A stretch of 38,329 bases of DNA, taken from the NCBI GenBank assembly GCA_948566455.1, contig CAOYQO010000029.1, positions 1 to 38,329 of the forward strand. Direction: 5' to 3'. This document shows positions 8,659 through 17,356 of the stretch, piece after piece; positions within the stretch are counted from its first letter, which is position 1, and the number at the start of each line of letters is the position of its first letter. Both the position numbers and the translations under genes were made by a program. Under the pieces are notes generated by a model. It was not told where the DNA came from. It saw nothing but the letters and a program-made list of their open reading frames with translations, and ran no database searches. The DNA comes from an uncultured Phocaeicola sp. GTDB taxonomy: Bacteria > Bacteroidota > Bacteroidia > Bacteroidales > Bacteroidaceae.

Positions 8659-8703
8659 TTATATCTAAGTATTAAGGTTGTTGAATTCGGCTATAACCGA
8701 AGA

Positions 8704-8737
8704 TAACTTCATCCCCTTTCAGAAGGAGATGAAGTTA
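8704..8737. repeat. Strong 15-bp hairpin between GH97 and MFS genes
   Basis: The arms 8704-8718 and 8723-8737 pair over 15 positions with one mismatch around a 4-nt loop (TCAG). There is no T-run after it on the minus strand. It lies in the 123-nt gap between the GH97 stop and the MFS start. It could be an mRNA stability or processing element, or a leaky terminator. Confidence 0.6.
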
Positions 8738-8781
8738 CCTTTCGGAATCTATAAACGCAATAGGACGAAGCATTTGGTAAA

Positions 8782-10797
8782 TCAGTCAGTTATAGGAATA
8801 AAGCTCACCGCTTGTCCACCACCTTTTGCCATGACTACAGACAAGGTATCGGCTGCTGTCACCTCTTTGTCCTTAATCTGATACGAAGTAGGATTCGTTT
8901 TCCAGTCGGCATCTTCTCCATCAGCATAAATCACGGCATGGTATTTTTTATCTTTCTCCAGGAAATCCAATGGAATGGTGAGTGTACGCGACTCTTCATT
9001 CGTGGTGGCTCCCAGGAAATATTTATCTTTCGCTTTCCGCACCACAGCTACAAACTCTCCCGGTTCGCCCTGCAAGGCTTCGGACCAGTCACAGTCCGCA
9101 TCAAAATCCCGGAAGAACTGGAAGGCAGGATGCCCTTCATAGTTCTCAATCATATCCGAGGCCATCTGCAACGGAGAATAAATGACAACCCAATTGGCTA
9201 TCTGCTTTGCCAAGGTGGTATTCACACGGCTGTTTCCTTTATCCAAGTCATTCCACTTCTTGCGGCGTGGGGAATTGCGTGTCTTTTCATAAAGAATATC
9301 AAAAGTACCCGGTGTATAATCCATCGGACCGCCCAGCAAGCGGGTAAACGGCAATAACTCGTGATGCTCGGGGGGATTACCTTCACTCCATCCGTTCCAC
9401 TCCATGCCGCGGGCGCCTTCGCGCGTCATCATATTGGGGTAAGTACGACGAATTCCTGTATCTTTGATAGGTTCGTGGGCATTAACGGTTGTATGATAAC
9501 CGGCGGCAGTCTGCACCACCTTGCGGTAATGGCGTACATTGAACTGTCCATGATGGCTGTGACCGCCCGGCAGTCCTCCGGCATAACCGGTCTTCACGCT
9601 GTGCACTCCCAGGTCTGCATACCATTTGTAAGCATTGTCCAGCTGGCGTTCGTAATTAAAGATATTGCCACCCGTTTCGTGGTGACCGATTATTTCAATC
9701 CCTTTCTCCTTGGCATAACGTGCCACCTCTGCCATATCGAAATCGGCATAAGGCTTGGTATAGTCAAAAGTCTGCATACCGCCCCAACTTTCCCAGCCTT
9801 CATTCCAGCCCTCGAACATCACCGCTTCTATGTTATTGGCAGCAGCAAAATCTATATATCGTTTGGCATTAGCGGTGGTAGCGCCGTGGCGTTCATCCAT
9901 CGTCCACGTTTCAACCCCCAGATGCATTCCCCACCAGATACCTACGTATTTCATAGGACGTATCCAGCTCAAATCACCCTCCAGCGCACAAGGTTCATTC
10001 AGATTCAGTATCAGGCCGGAGTTTATCAGACCTACCGCTTTGGGAGCTATCTGGATACTGCGCCACGGAGTAACGAAAGTTCCTCCGGCAAAACGGGCTT
10101 TTACCCCATCGGGCCAGGAGGCCAGTTCCGATTTGAAGTGACAACCTTCGGTATGCTTCAAAGTCATTTCGGGGAAATCGGTCAAAGCCGCTTCGTGAAT
10201 ACTGGCATATACCCCGTTATCTGTTTTGAAAGTCATCGGGGTATTGGCATTATCCACCTTGCTGACGGGCAGGGTACGATACAGCAACTCGTAGGTTTCA
10301 AAACTGGCGGGAATAGACCATGACTTGCCATCCTGCGCCAGATTGAATGAAGTGAGCTCGTCCATCACGAACACACTGTCCACTTGGGGTACTTGATATT
10401 CATAACGAAAGCCCAGACCGTCGTCGAACACACGGAAACGGAGGGTCAGCCGTGTATTCGCCGGATCTTTCAAGCGCACAGCCATCTCGTTATAATGGTT
10501 CCGGATAGATTTATTCTCCCCCCAAGGCTGGGTCCAGGTTTCATCCTTTGTGGTAAACTCAGTATTTTCTATCTGAAAATCTTTGGAGAGATTGAGCCCG
10601 TCACGGCCTTCAAAGCCCATAACAGAAGGAGTGATGAACGGTTTTCCTCCTACAGAAACTCCATAGGTCATCGCTCCTGCCTCATTCAGGTTGAATACTA
10701 ATTTTATATTGCCATCCGGCGATGTTAATTCCGTGGGACGGGAACATCCGCAAAACACAACTAACAAAAATAATACATAGTAACTGTATGTCTTCAT
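8782..10797 (-). CDS. GH97 inverting glycosidase lipoprotein (probable alpha-glucosidase)
   Basis: A 671-aa exported enzyme. The signal peptide ends in VVFCGC, probably a type II signal lipidated at C18. An N-terminal beta-sandwich of about 250 residues precedes the catalytic barrel. GHHETGG (E374), NAHEP (E442), TREGARGMEWN (E460, E466) keep the spacing of the catalytic and calcium-binding glutamates of the inverting alpha-glucosidase SusB (E439, E508, E526, E532). Where retaining GH97 alpha-galactosidases carry an Asp nucleophile, this protein reads VKTGYAG, so an inverting alpha-glucosidase is most likely. In a mannose-glycan locus it could remove terminal alpha-glucose from immature N-glycans, which is speculative. 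It has its own candidate promoter. Confidence 0.88.
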   Translation of the reverse strand: MKTYSYYVLFLLVVFCGCSRPTELTSPDGNIKLVFNLNEAGAMTYGVSVGGKPFITPSVMGFEGRDGLNLSKDFQIENTEFTTKDETWTQPWGENKSIRNHYNEMAVRLKDPANTRLTLRFRVFDDGLGFRYEYQVPQVDSVFVMDELTSFNLAQDGKSWSIPASFETYELLYRTLPVSKVDNANTPMTFKTDNGVYASIHEAALTDFPEMTLKHTEGCHFKSELASWPDGVKARFAGGTFVTPWRSIQIAPKAVGLINSGLILNLNEPCALEGDLSWIRPMKYVGIWWGMHLGVETWTMDERHGATTANAKRYIDFAAANNIEAVMFEGWNEGWESWGGMQTFDYTKPYADFDMAEVARYAKEKGIEIIGHHETGGNIFNYERQLDNAYKWYADLGVHSVKTGYAGGLPGGHSHHGQFNVRHYRKVVQTAAGYHTTVNAHEPIKDTGIRRTYPNMMTREGARGMEWNGWSEGNPPEHHELLPFTRLLGGPMDYTPGTFDILYEKTRNSPRRKKWNDLDKGNSRVNTTLAKQIANWVVIYSPLQMASDMIENYEGHPAFQFFRDFDADCDWSEALQGEPGEFVAVVRKAKDKYFLGATTNEESRTLTIPLDFLEKDKKYHAVIYADGEDADWKTNPTSYQIKDKEVTAADTLSVVMAKGGGQAVSFIPITD

Positions 10798-10820
10798 ACT
10801 ATTAAATTGGATTAATGATA

Positions 10821-10828
10821 CAAATATA
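10821..10828 (-). promoter_or_regulatory. Candidate -7 box for GH97-MFS-GH130
   Basis: Minus-strand TATATTTG lies 23 nt upstream of the GH97 start at 10797. The -33 position reads GTG rather than TTG. With the terminator at 10929-10964 it implies a separate transcript for the downstream part of the PUL. Confidence 0.5.
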
Positions 10829-10928
10829 GAACAATTAAGTAAGGTATCACACTTATCGAAGGAGGAAAATTATTTTAAATGGGAGAAGATTACATATAAT
10901 GAGAAGTATCAACAGAATAAAATAACAA

Positions 10929-10964
10929 ACGCCGATAAAGCCCTTTTAAAGACTCTACCGGCGT
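10929..10964 (-). terminator. Terminator after the EEP-fold gene
   Basis: ACGCCG (10929-10934) pairs with CGGCGT (10959-10964). On the minus strand the hairpin is followed by the T-rich run TTTGTTATTTT. It lies about 20 nt past the stop at 10985 and would end the SusC-SusD-EEP transcript. Confidence 0.6.
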
Positions 10965-10984
10965 AAGTTCACCTATTTAAAAAA

Positions 10985-11830
10985 TCAGAATTCCAAGTCA
11001 GCCAACTGAGGATTATGGTCGGAAAGTAAAGCTTCCGGTACTTCAGCCGGTATTTCACAACTCTTCACCAGAACTTGCGGAGTGACAAAGATGAAATCAA
11101 TCTTTTCACAATCCTCGGCCGGGATACGGGCAAAATCATGAAAAGTATAATCAACGCCGGTCACACGGGCAGCCGTCTTATAAGCATCCTTCATCACAAA
11201 CTCGTTGGTGGTGATTGTTTCGTATGCATCGCTCGCATCGGTCACATTAAAGTCGCCCGTAACCACTGCGGGACGTTCGCCTACGATCTCTTTTATCTTA
11301 CGGATAATGAGCAATGCGCTTTGACGGCGGGCCTCTTCACCCACATGGTCAAAATGAGTATTGACAGCCATGAATATCTTTCCGGTAGCCTTGTCCTTAA
11401 ATTTTGCCCAAGTGGCGATACGGACACAAACCGCATCCCATCCCATCATTCCTACGCTATCGGGATTTTCGGCCAACCAGAAAGTATTGGAGTCCAACAC
11501 CTCATATTTGTCCTTACGATAGAAAAGCGGCGCATATTCACCTGCTGTCTTCCCGTCATCACGTCCCACACCGATACCATCGTATTCGGGCAAGCCTGCG
11601 CGAAGATCCTGAAACTGGCTATGCAAGACTTCCTGCATACCGACAATATCCAGCTCATGGTCCTTAATAAACTGGCACACACGGTCTTTCCGATATTGCC
11701 AATTGTTCAAACTGTCCTGCGGATTGTCGTAACGGATATTGAAAGTAGCCCAACGAACGTCGGTCTTCTTCTCTTCCGCACAGCCGCCCAATAACAGGAC
11801 GGCTGCCAATAAAAATAGAATTTGCTTCAT
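10985..11830 (-). CDS. Endonuclease/exonuclease/phosphatase-fold lipoprotein
   Basis: A 281-aa lipoprotein; the signal ends in LLLGGC (C17), followed by acidic residues that may favour surface display. All EEP-superfamily motifs are present: FNIRYDN (N31), MQEV (E67), NTHFDH (N157, H159, D161), GDFN (D193, N195), KIDFIF (D245) and SDHNP (D271, H272). The superfamily cuts phosphodiester bonds in nucleic acids, sphingomyelin, inositol phosphates and other substrates. An exported copy in a mannan PUL could remove phosphate or phosphodiester decorations from the glycan, which is inference. The frame is open to 11914, but the start at 11830 puts the signal peptide at the N-terminus and leaves the upstream promoter box outside the gene. 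Confidence 0.85.
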   Translation of the reverse strand: MKQILFLLAAVLLLGGCAEEKKTDVRWATFNIRYDNPQDSLNNWQYRKDRVCQFIKDHELDIVGMQEVLHSQFQDLRAGLPEYDGIGVGRDDGKTAGEYAPLFYRKDKYEVLDSNTFWLAENPDSVGMMGWDAVCVRIATWAKFKDKATGKIFMAVNTHFDHVGEEARRQSALLIIRKIKEIVGERPAVVTGDFNVTDASDAYETITTNEFVMKDAYKTAARVTGVDYTFHDFARIPAEDCEKIDFIFVTPQVLVKSCEIPAEVPEALLSDHNPQLADLEF

Positions 11831-11858
11831 TTTGTTTCTTTTTATGTTCCCTAGGATA

Positions 11859-11866
11859 CAAAGATA
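11859..11866 (-). promoter_or_regulatory. Candidate internal -7 box before the EEP gene
   Basis: Minus-strand TATCTTTG lies in the 43-nt gap between the SusD stop and the EEP start. No convincing -33 TTG is seen, so this may be a weak internal promoter or a chance match. Confidence 0.4.
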
Positions 11867-11873
11867 GCAATTT

Positions 11874-13643
11874 CTAGCGAAAATTATTCGGAGTATGCCA
11901 CTGACCTCTATCATTCATCGTATCGGCCACATCCCACCATACACGGCTACCCTGGTTCACATTGCCCGGTTTATTGGGGTTACGGGACTCGCTGTTAGGA
12001 TAGTTGATGCGTTTGATAAGCTTGCCGGACGCCACTTCTCCATTGGAATTGTTTCCATTGACCGGAGCCAGCAGATAACGCGGATAGTCGGTACGGCGCA
12101 CTTCCGCCCATCCCTCATTTCCATTCGGGAAAACGGCAATCCACTTCTGAATAATAATCTGTTCCAACTGTTCTTCCTTGCTACCACCGGTAAATGCTTT
12201 TACGCCATCCAGATGACTGATGTATTCATTGGCCTTGTCCGCATCAATTTCATAATAATCCATAGATGCCTTGATACCTTTCAAATAAAGGGCTTCGGCT
12301 GTTTCATCCACCAATGACGGCCAGCGCAATGCCGCTTCCGCTTTCAGGAACAAGCTTTCAGCATAACCCATCCAGACAATTTCACGAGCCAGATTCCACC
12401 AATAATCCTTGTTCATGGCATCAGATGACAGAATACAGCGGTTGGCAGAATATCTGTTCAGATAAGAACCGCCTACATTGGTTTCTCCATTCATCACTCC
12501 GTTGAAATCTCTCTTCAGATTCTCTGTAGGAAGCGGACTGGTAGTCAACGAATCAAACGGAGTAGGACGGAACCATAAAACTTCACAACGAGGGTCGAGA
12601 TAACAGTTCTCAGAATTCTCATTGAAAGTAACGGCATCGGCTGCCGCACCTTCTTTCAAAGCCTGATTCTTATAAGCCCGTTCCATTTCTTTCGACAATA
12701 CAGCATTGCCGGTCCAACTGAACAACAACGCGTAGATATTTTCATTACCGCCGGCGATATACTGACGTTTCGGAGTCTGCTTCATATTGTCATCCTGACT
12801 TTGCATCAAACCGGCAGGGTCTGTCAAAGCCGCCTTTGCCTGAGTCTGGGCCAAAGCCGGGTCTACATTGGATACACGCAAAGCAAGGCGCAAACGCAGT
12901 GTATTGGCAAAACGACGCCATTTGTCCACATCACCCCCATAACATTTGTCATTGTCACCTAAATCATACTGACTGACAGCAGGAAGATTTTCCTGATGCA
13001 ACTCTGTTATTGCCTGATCCAACAGCTGGAAAAGGATATTATAAACTTCCTTTTGAGGTGTATAGGTCACATTTTCTTCCGGTGGCATGGCTCCCTTCAC
13101 ATAGTAGGCTACAGGAATATCTCCGTAAGTGTCCGTCTGCATGGACAACAAGAAAGCATAATAAATACGGGTGATATAGAATGCCGTATGGTAATAATCC
13201 TTATTGCAGAAATAGAATGTCTTGACCAACTGGCTGTATTCCGAAGTGCTGCGGTCATCATAGAAATGCTTCCAGCGGCTGGCCGACCATCCATCCGTAT
13301 AAGAATAGGTAGGCGCCTGATTCACAAAGCCGCTGACATTGTTTCCCCAATAACCGGCATAGATATCATGAGTCAGATTGGTTGTTGTCTGATAATCATT
13401 GTAAGGACCTTCGTAGGTGAAATTGGCAAAAATACTTCCGATAGCACCTTCCATCCCTTTCAAACTTGCCATGGCATGTTCCGTCAAAGTATAATCAATA
13501 TCTATACCGTCGGCCGATACATTCTCCACAGTCGGGTCGTAAATCGGTGCGTAAGGATTTGTATTCAATTCCTCAAAATCATGGCATCCGGCCAAAGCCA
13601 GCAACGAACATAAGGCTACGGATTTATATAATTTGATTTTCAT
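11874..13643 (-). CDS. SusD/RagB-family surface glycan-binding lipoprotein
   Basis: A 589-aa outer-membrane lipoprotein; the lipobox LALAGC places the lipidated cysteine at residue 20. It is followed by HDFEELNTNPYAP, typical of SusD-like N-termini. The helical TPR-like body is suggested by stretches such as YYHTAFYITRIYYAFLLSM and the C-terminal EGWAEVRRTDYPRYL. SusD proteins cap the SusC channel and capture glycan at the surface. It starts 23 nt after the SusC stop, as expected for a co-transcribed pair. Ligand identity is inferred from the three GH92 enzymes and GH130 as a mannose-rich glycan. Confidence 0.93.
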   Translation of the reverse strand: MKIKLYKSVALCSLLALAGCHDFEELNTNPYAPIYDPTVENVSADGIDIDYTLTEHAMASLKGMEGAIGSIFANFTYEGPYNDYQTTTNLTHDIYAGYWGNNVSGFVNQAPTYSYTDGWSASRWKHFYDDRSTSEYSQLVKTFYFCNKDYYHTAFYITRIYYAFLLSMQTDTYGDIPVAYYVKGAMPPEENVTYTPQKEVYNILFQLLDQAITELHQENLPAVSQYDLGDNDKCYGGDVDKWRRFANTLRLRLALRVSNVDPALAQTQAKAALTDPAGLMQSQDDNMKQTPKRQYIAGGNENIYALLFSWTGNAVLSKEMERAYKNQALKEGAAADAVTFNENSENCYLDPRCEVLWFRPTPFDSLTTSPLPTENLKRDFNGVMNGETNVGGSYLNRYSANRCILSSDAMNKDYWWNLAREIVWMGYAESLFLKAEAALRWPSLVDETAEALYLKGIKASMDYYEIDADKANEYISHLDGVKAFTGGSKEEQLEQIIIQKWIAVFPNGNEGWAEVRRTDYPRYLLAPVNGNNSNGEVASGKLIKRINYPNSESRNPNKPGNVNQGSRVWWDVADTMNDRGQWHTPNNFR

Positions 13644-13666
13644 AATCAGTTTTTCCTTTTAATTAA

Positions 13667-16600
13667 TTAGAAACCTAAGTTGATAGAAATACCGAAAGTA
13701 CGTGTAAACGGCAACGATGCATAGTCAATGGCTTGTGAGAACATCGTAGTGTCATAGCCACCTTCGGGGCTTGTACCCGGTGTGTGCTTCATCAGATAGC
13801 ACAAGTTACGTGCTACAAATGAAACATTCAGCGAGTTGACAGGAGTCTTCTTCAGCATAGATGAGGGGAATGAATAGCCGATTGACAATTCTTTCAGCTT
13901 AATGAAAGAAGCATCGTAGATGAAATCCTCAGCCTGCAATGCACCATAGTATTCTGAAGCGGACACCTGTTTTGTATTCACCTCGCCTGACTCTGTCACA
14001 CCGGGGAATACCATCATATAGTTGTTTTCCTCACCACGGTTCAAGGTACGTTTAGCCAAACCGTTTCCGGTAGCCAGCATCTCGGAATAAGAGAAGATAT
14101 CACCACCGAATTTCATATCAAACAGTGCGGACAGTGTAATCCCCTTATAAGTAAAGGTAGGAGATACAGACATGGTCAGCTTTGGCTGGATATTACCGAT
14201 AGGTTTGTTCACATATTCGGACTCATTGGTCACAGTCATGGGCAACCCATTTTCATTTACGATAATATCACCGTTTTCATTGCGCTTATAAAGCGATGTA
14301 GCATAAATCTCGCCTAATTTGTGTCCGGCGCGTGTACCTACTTTTACAGGGAAGTTTCCGTCACCGTTAAAGAACATATAGTTCACATTTTCTTCCGGAG
14401 CCAGTTCTTTCACCTTCGATACGTTGTGAGCCATATTCACATTCAAGTCAAAAGCGAAATCCTTTGTTTCTACCAGAGTGGAATACAACATCAGTTCCAC
14501 GCCTTGATTGGTTACCATACCTGCATTTACCCATTGTCCTCCACTCCAGGGAGCTGCTGCGGGTACTTTCATAATCTGGTTCTTTGTCTTGCTGTAATAA
14601 TAAGTAAAATCAAATCCCAGGCGATTGTTCAAGAACTTCATATCCAGACCCGCTTCGTAAGAAGTCGCGATTTCAGGCTTCAACTGGTCGTTCATCTTCA
14701 CATTGTCTTTGGTCGGGGTCAATACACCATTATCGAATTTGAAAGAGTAGGTGTTGTATAACTGATAAGGACTTGTATCCTTACCTACCTGTGCGGCAGA
14801 CAGACGTGCCTTGGCAAATGTCACCCAGCTTGGCAACGGTTTGTCGATAGAGCGCAAGAAGTCCGACACTACGAAACTGAGGTTGGCAGACGGATAGAAG
14901 AAAGAATTGTTACCTGACGGAAGAGTGGATGACCAGTCGTTACGGGCTGTCAAATCCAAAGACAGATATTCCTTCCACGCCATCTGTACAGAGCCGAACA
15001 CCGAGTTCATGGCACGCTTGTAGCCATCCTCACTACCGGTTCTCAACAAATTGGCCGCATTCAGCATCCAGTTACCTTTGTCCACCATATTACCTACGCC
15101 CACGCCCAAAGTTTCCGAACGCTGGTACATAAAGTTACCACCGACATTGAAGCCCAGACGGAAGTTATCAGTCAACTGACGGTCACCCATCAAAATGACT
15201 TCAGCATTTGACTCGAAGAAGTTTTCTTCACTACGGTCCATTGAATCATTCGTAATCATGGAAGTATTGGCTTCTCCATTGATACCATCCCCCGCATTGG
15301 TGCTTTGCACTCTGGTGCGGTAGTAGTCAAAAGCGTATTTGGCAGATAGATGCAGCCAATCAGTGAAATTGATTTTCATGCTATAATATCCGAAAGCACG
15401 CCAACGTTCATCCGAATTCTGACGCTGATGCAATACATAATAAGGATTACGGATACTGGCAGTAGGCCCTGTCCAATTCACATGCGCATGAGTTTCATCA
15501 GAATATTGTTTCAAGTCATCCAGACGGACGTTGTTAGGGATTCTCATCAACTGGGAAATAGCACCGTAATCTCCATACAGTGGACGGTTATCGGCTTTTG
15601 TACGTGAAAGAGAAATTTTTCCGTCCATAGACACCCATTTGTTCAATTCCGTTCCTGCATTCAGATCGGCATTCACACGGCTCAAACTTTCAGTGGGGAA
15701 TACACCGTCATTGTCGGAGTATCCGAAAGAAGTACGAAAATGTGATTTCTCTGTACCGTTGCTGATAGATACGTTATGCGTATGCGAGAAACCGGTATCA
15801 AAATAATCTTTCAACTTATCCCCATAGTTAGAGTAAGCGTAAGTTTCTCCGTTCCAAGCCTCTTTCATGCTTCCATCCAATACCGGACCCCAGCTTCCGC
15901 TATCCGTTTTGTCATACACCGCAGTCTTGGCATCTTTTGTATCAATATGTCCTTGTCCGTAACGGCGTTGCATATCCAATGTCTCGCCGATAGCTGTCCA
16001 AGTAAAATTACCACTATAACGGATTCCGAAGCCATCCTTCTTACTACCTTTCTTTGTCGTAATCAAGATAACGCCATTACCTGCACGTGAACCGTAAAGA
16101 GCAGCCGCATTCGGACCCTTCAAAACAGAAATACTCTCGATATCATCCGGATTAATGTCCATGGAAGCGCTACCACGGTCTACACCATCATAGCGGGATG
16201 CGCTTGAAGTGCTAGTGTCGCTGAAAGGAACGCCATCCACAATCCACAACGGCTGGTTATTGTCTGTCAGAGAAGAGTTTCCACGGATGGTAATCTTCGT
16301 AGAGCCGCCCAGACCGGTAGCCGAGGTATTCATCTGAAGGCCTGCCACCTTGCCCTGCAAGGCACTGGTTACCGAGGGGTCACCTGTCTTGTTCAGTTCA
16401 TCGCTCTTCAGTTCCTGAACCGCATAACCCAACATTTTCTTCTCACGTTTGATCCCCAAAGCGGTTACCACCACTTCGCCAATCTGCTGTGTATCTTCCT
16501 GCATGGTTACATTCAGTACATTCTTGCCATCGGGCTTCAATGTTTCCGAACGGTAACCAATGTATGAGAACACAATCTCACCATTTCCGGGAACGGACAA

Positions 16601-17068
16601 AGAATAGTTACCTTCAAAGTCTGTAATCGTACCGGCTGTGGGATTTCCTTTCACTTGTACGTTTACACCAATCAAGGCTTCGCCTGTCGCATCAACCACT
16701 GTTCCGGTCACTGTATGTTCCTGTCCTGTCTGTTGAGGTGTCTGAGGCTCTCCGGATGCTGAAAGATAGACAATGTTATCCTCTATCTTATACGTAATTC
16801 CTTTGCCTTGCAAAGCCGCATCAAGTACAGACTGTAATGAACCGTTCTTCACATCAATGGCATTCACCGGCATTTCAGCCAGCTTGTCATCATAGAAAAA
16901 CTGATAGTTAGACTGTGATTTAATGTTCTTGATCACTGCTCCAAGCGTTGTCTTGGGAGTTGAAAGAACGATTTGCGCGCGGGTCCATTGTATGGGTGCA
17001 GCCACAAACAAAAGAATCAAAAGCGCCCTGAGTAATTTGGGCTTTCTCATTAATTGATTGCCTTTCAT
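13667..17068 (-). CDS. SusC/RagA-family TonB-dependent glycan importer with STN domain
   Basis: A 1133-aa outer-membrane transporter. A signal peptide ends near WTRAQ (about residue 32). An STN domain lies at about 37-103, a carboxypeptidase-regulatory-like domain at about 118-195 (TGTVVDATGEALIGVNVQVKG), and then a TonB-box/plug start GEVVVTALGIKREKKMLGYA. The SusC signature ESISVLKGPNAAALYGSRAG is in the plug, and the barrel ends in RTFGISINLGF. The STN domain implies direct signalling to the FecR-like protein at 21999-22991. Translation may start at 17068 or at the in-frame ATG at 17050. A long leader with hairpins precedes it. Confidence 0.95.
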   Translation of the reverse strand: MKGNQLMRKPKLLRALLILLFVAAPIQWTRAQIVLSTPKTTLGAVIKNIKSQSNYQFFYDDKLAEMPVNAIDVKNGSLQSVLDAALQGKGITYKIEDNIVYLSASGEPQTPQQTGQEHTVTGTVVDATGEALIGVNVQVKGNPTAGTITDFEGNYSLSVPGNGEIVFSYIGYRSETLKPDGKNVLNVTMQEDTQQIGEVVVTALGIKREKKMLGYAVQELKSDELNKTGDPSVTSALQGKVAGLQMNTSATGLGGSTKITIRGNSSLTDNNQPLWIVDGVPFSDTSTSSASRYDGVDRGSASMDINPDDIESISVLKGPNAAALYGSRAGNGVILITTKKGSKKDGFGIRYSGNFTWTAIGETLDMQRRYGQGHIDTKDAKTAVYDKTDSGSWGPVLDGSMKEAWNGETYAYSNYGDKLKDYFDTGFSHTHNVSISNGTEKSHFRTSFGYSDNDGVFPTESLSRVNADLNAGTELNKWVSMDGKISLSRTKADNRPLYGDYGAISQLMRIPNNVRLDDLKQYSDETHAHVNWTGPTASIRNPYYVLHQRQNSDERWRAFGYYSMKINFTDWLHLSAKYAFDYYRTRVQSTNAGDGINGEANTSMITNDSMDRSEENFFESNAEVILMGDRQLTDNFRLGFNVGGNFMYQRSETLGVGVGNMVDKGNWMLNAANLLRTGSEDGYKRAMNSVFGSVQMAWKEYLSLDLTARNDWSSTLPSGNNSFFYPSANLSFVVSDFLRSIDKPLPSWVTFAKARLSAAQVGKDTSPYQLYNTYSFKFDNGVLTPTKDNVKMNDQLKPEIATSYEAGLDMKFLNNRLGFDFTYYYSKTKNQIMKVPAAAPWSGGQWVNAGMVTNQGVELMLYSTLVETKDFAFDLNVNMAHNVSKVKELAPEENVNYMFFNGDGNFPVKVGTRAGHKLGEIYATSLYKRNENGDIIVNENGLPMTVTNESEYVNKPIGNIQPKLTMSVSPTFTYKGITLSALFDMKFGGDIFSYSEMLATGNGLAKRTLNRGEENNYMMVFPGVTESGEVNTKQVSASEYYGALQAEDFIYDASFIKLKELSIGYSFPSSMLKKTPVNSLNVSFVARNLCYLMKHTPGTSPEGGYDTTMFSQAIDYASLPFTRTFGISINLGF

Positions 17069-17356
17069 AATTTATAAATTCGTTAACACTGACTTGTTTT
17101 TCTCCAGTGAAGGGGTTCTCATTCCCCTTTCGAGAATAAAAACAGGCAGCTAAAAGAAAACACTTACTCAATCTTGTTCTTTTTTCTAAATTTTCCAGAA
17201 AAAAGCAGAGGAAAGGCAAAAGTAGTAATATCATCGGACTTTGACGTATAGAAGAAATACTTAAAAAGAAAAAGGGGATGTACTCTTGCAATGCTGCCAA
17301 AAGAGAACATCCCCCTCCAACCTCTCTTTATAAGAGAGAAGTGCATGGTGAAACTT
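17069..17356 (-). promoter_or_regulatory. SusC leader with candidate promoter and hairpins
   Basis: The minus-strand -7 box TACTTTTG lies at 17224-17217, about 150 nt before the SusC start; no -33 TTG is seen. Two hairpins are visible: 17110-17129 (AAGGGG paired with CCCCTT, 8-nt loop) inside the leader, and 17322-17338 (CTCTCTT paired with AAGAGAG, 3-nt loop) just past the stop of the upstream GH92 gene. The long leader leaves room for post-transcriptional control. Confidence 0.5.

Noticed and set aside
9361..10323. 320-codon plus-strand open frame
   Set aside because: It is antisense to the GH97 catalytic region; its composition is that of a reverse-frame shadow.
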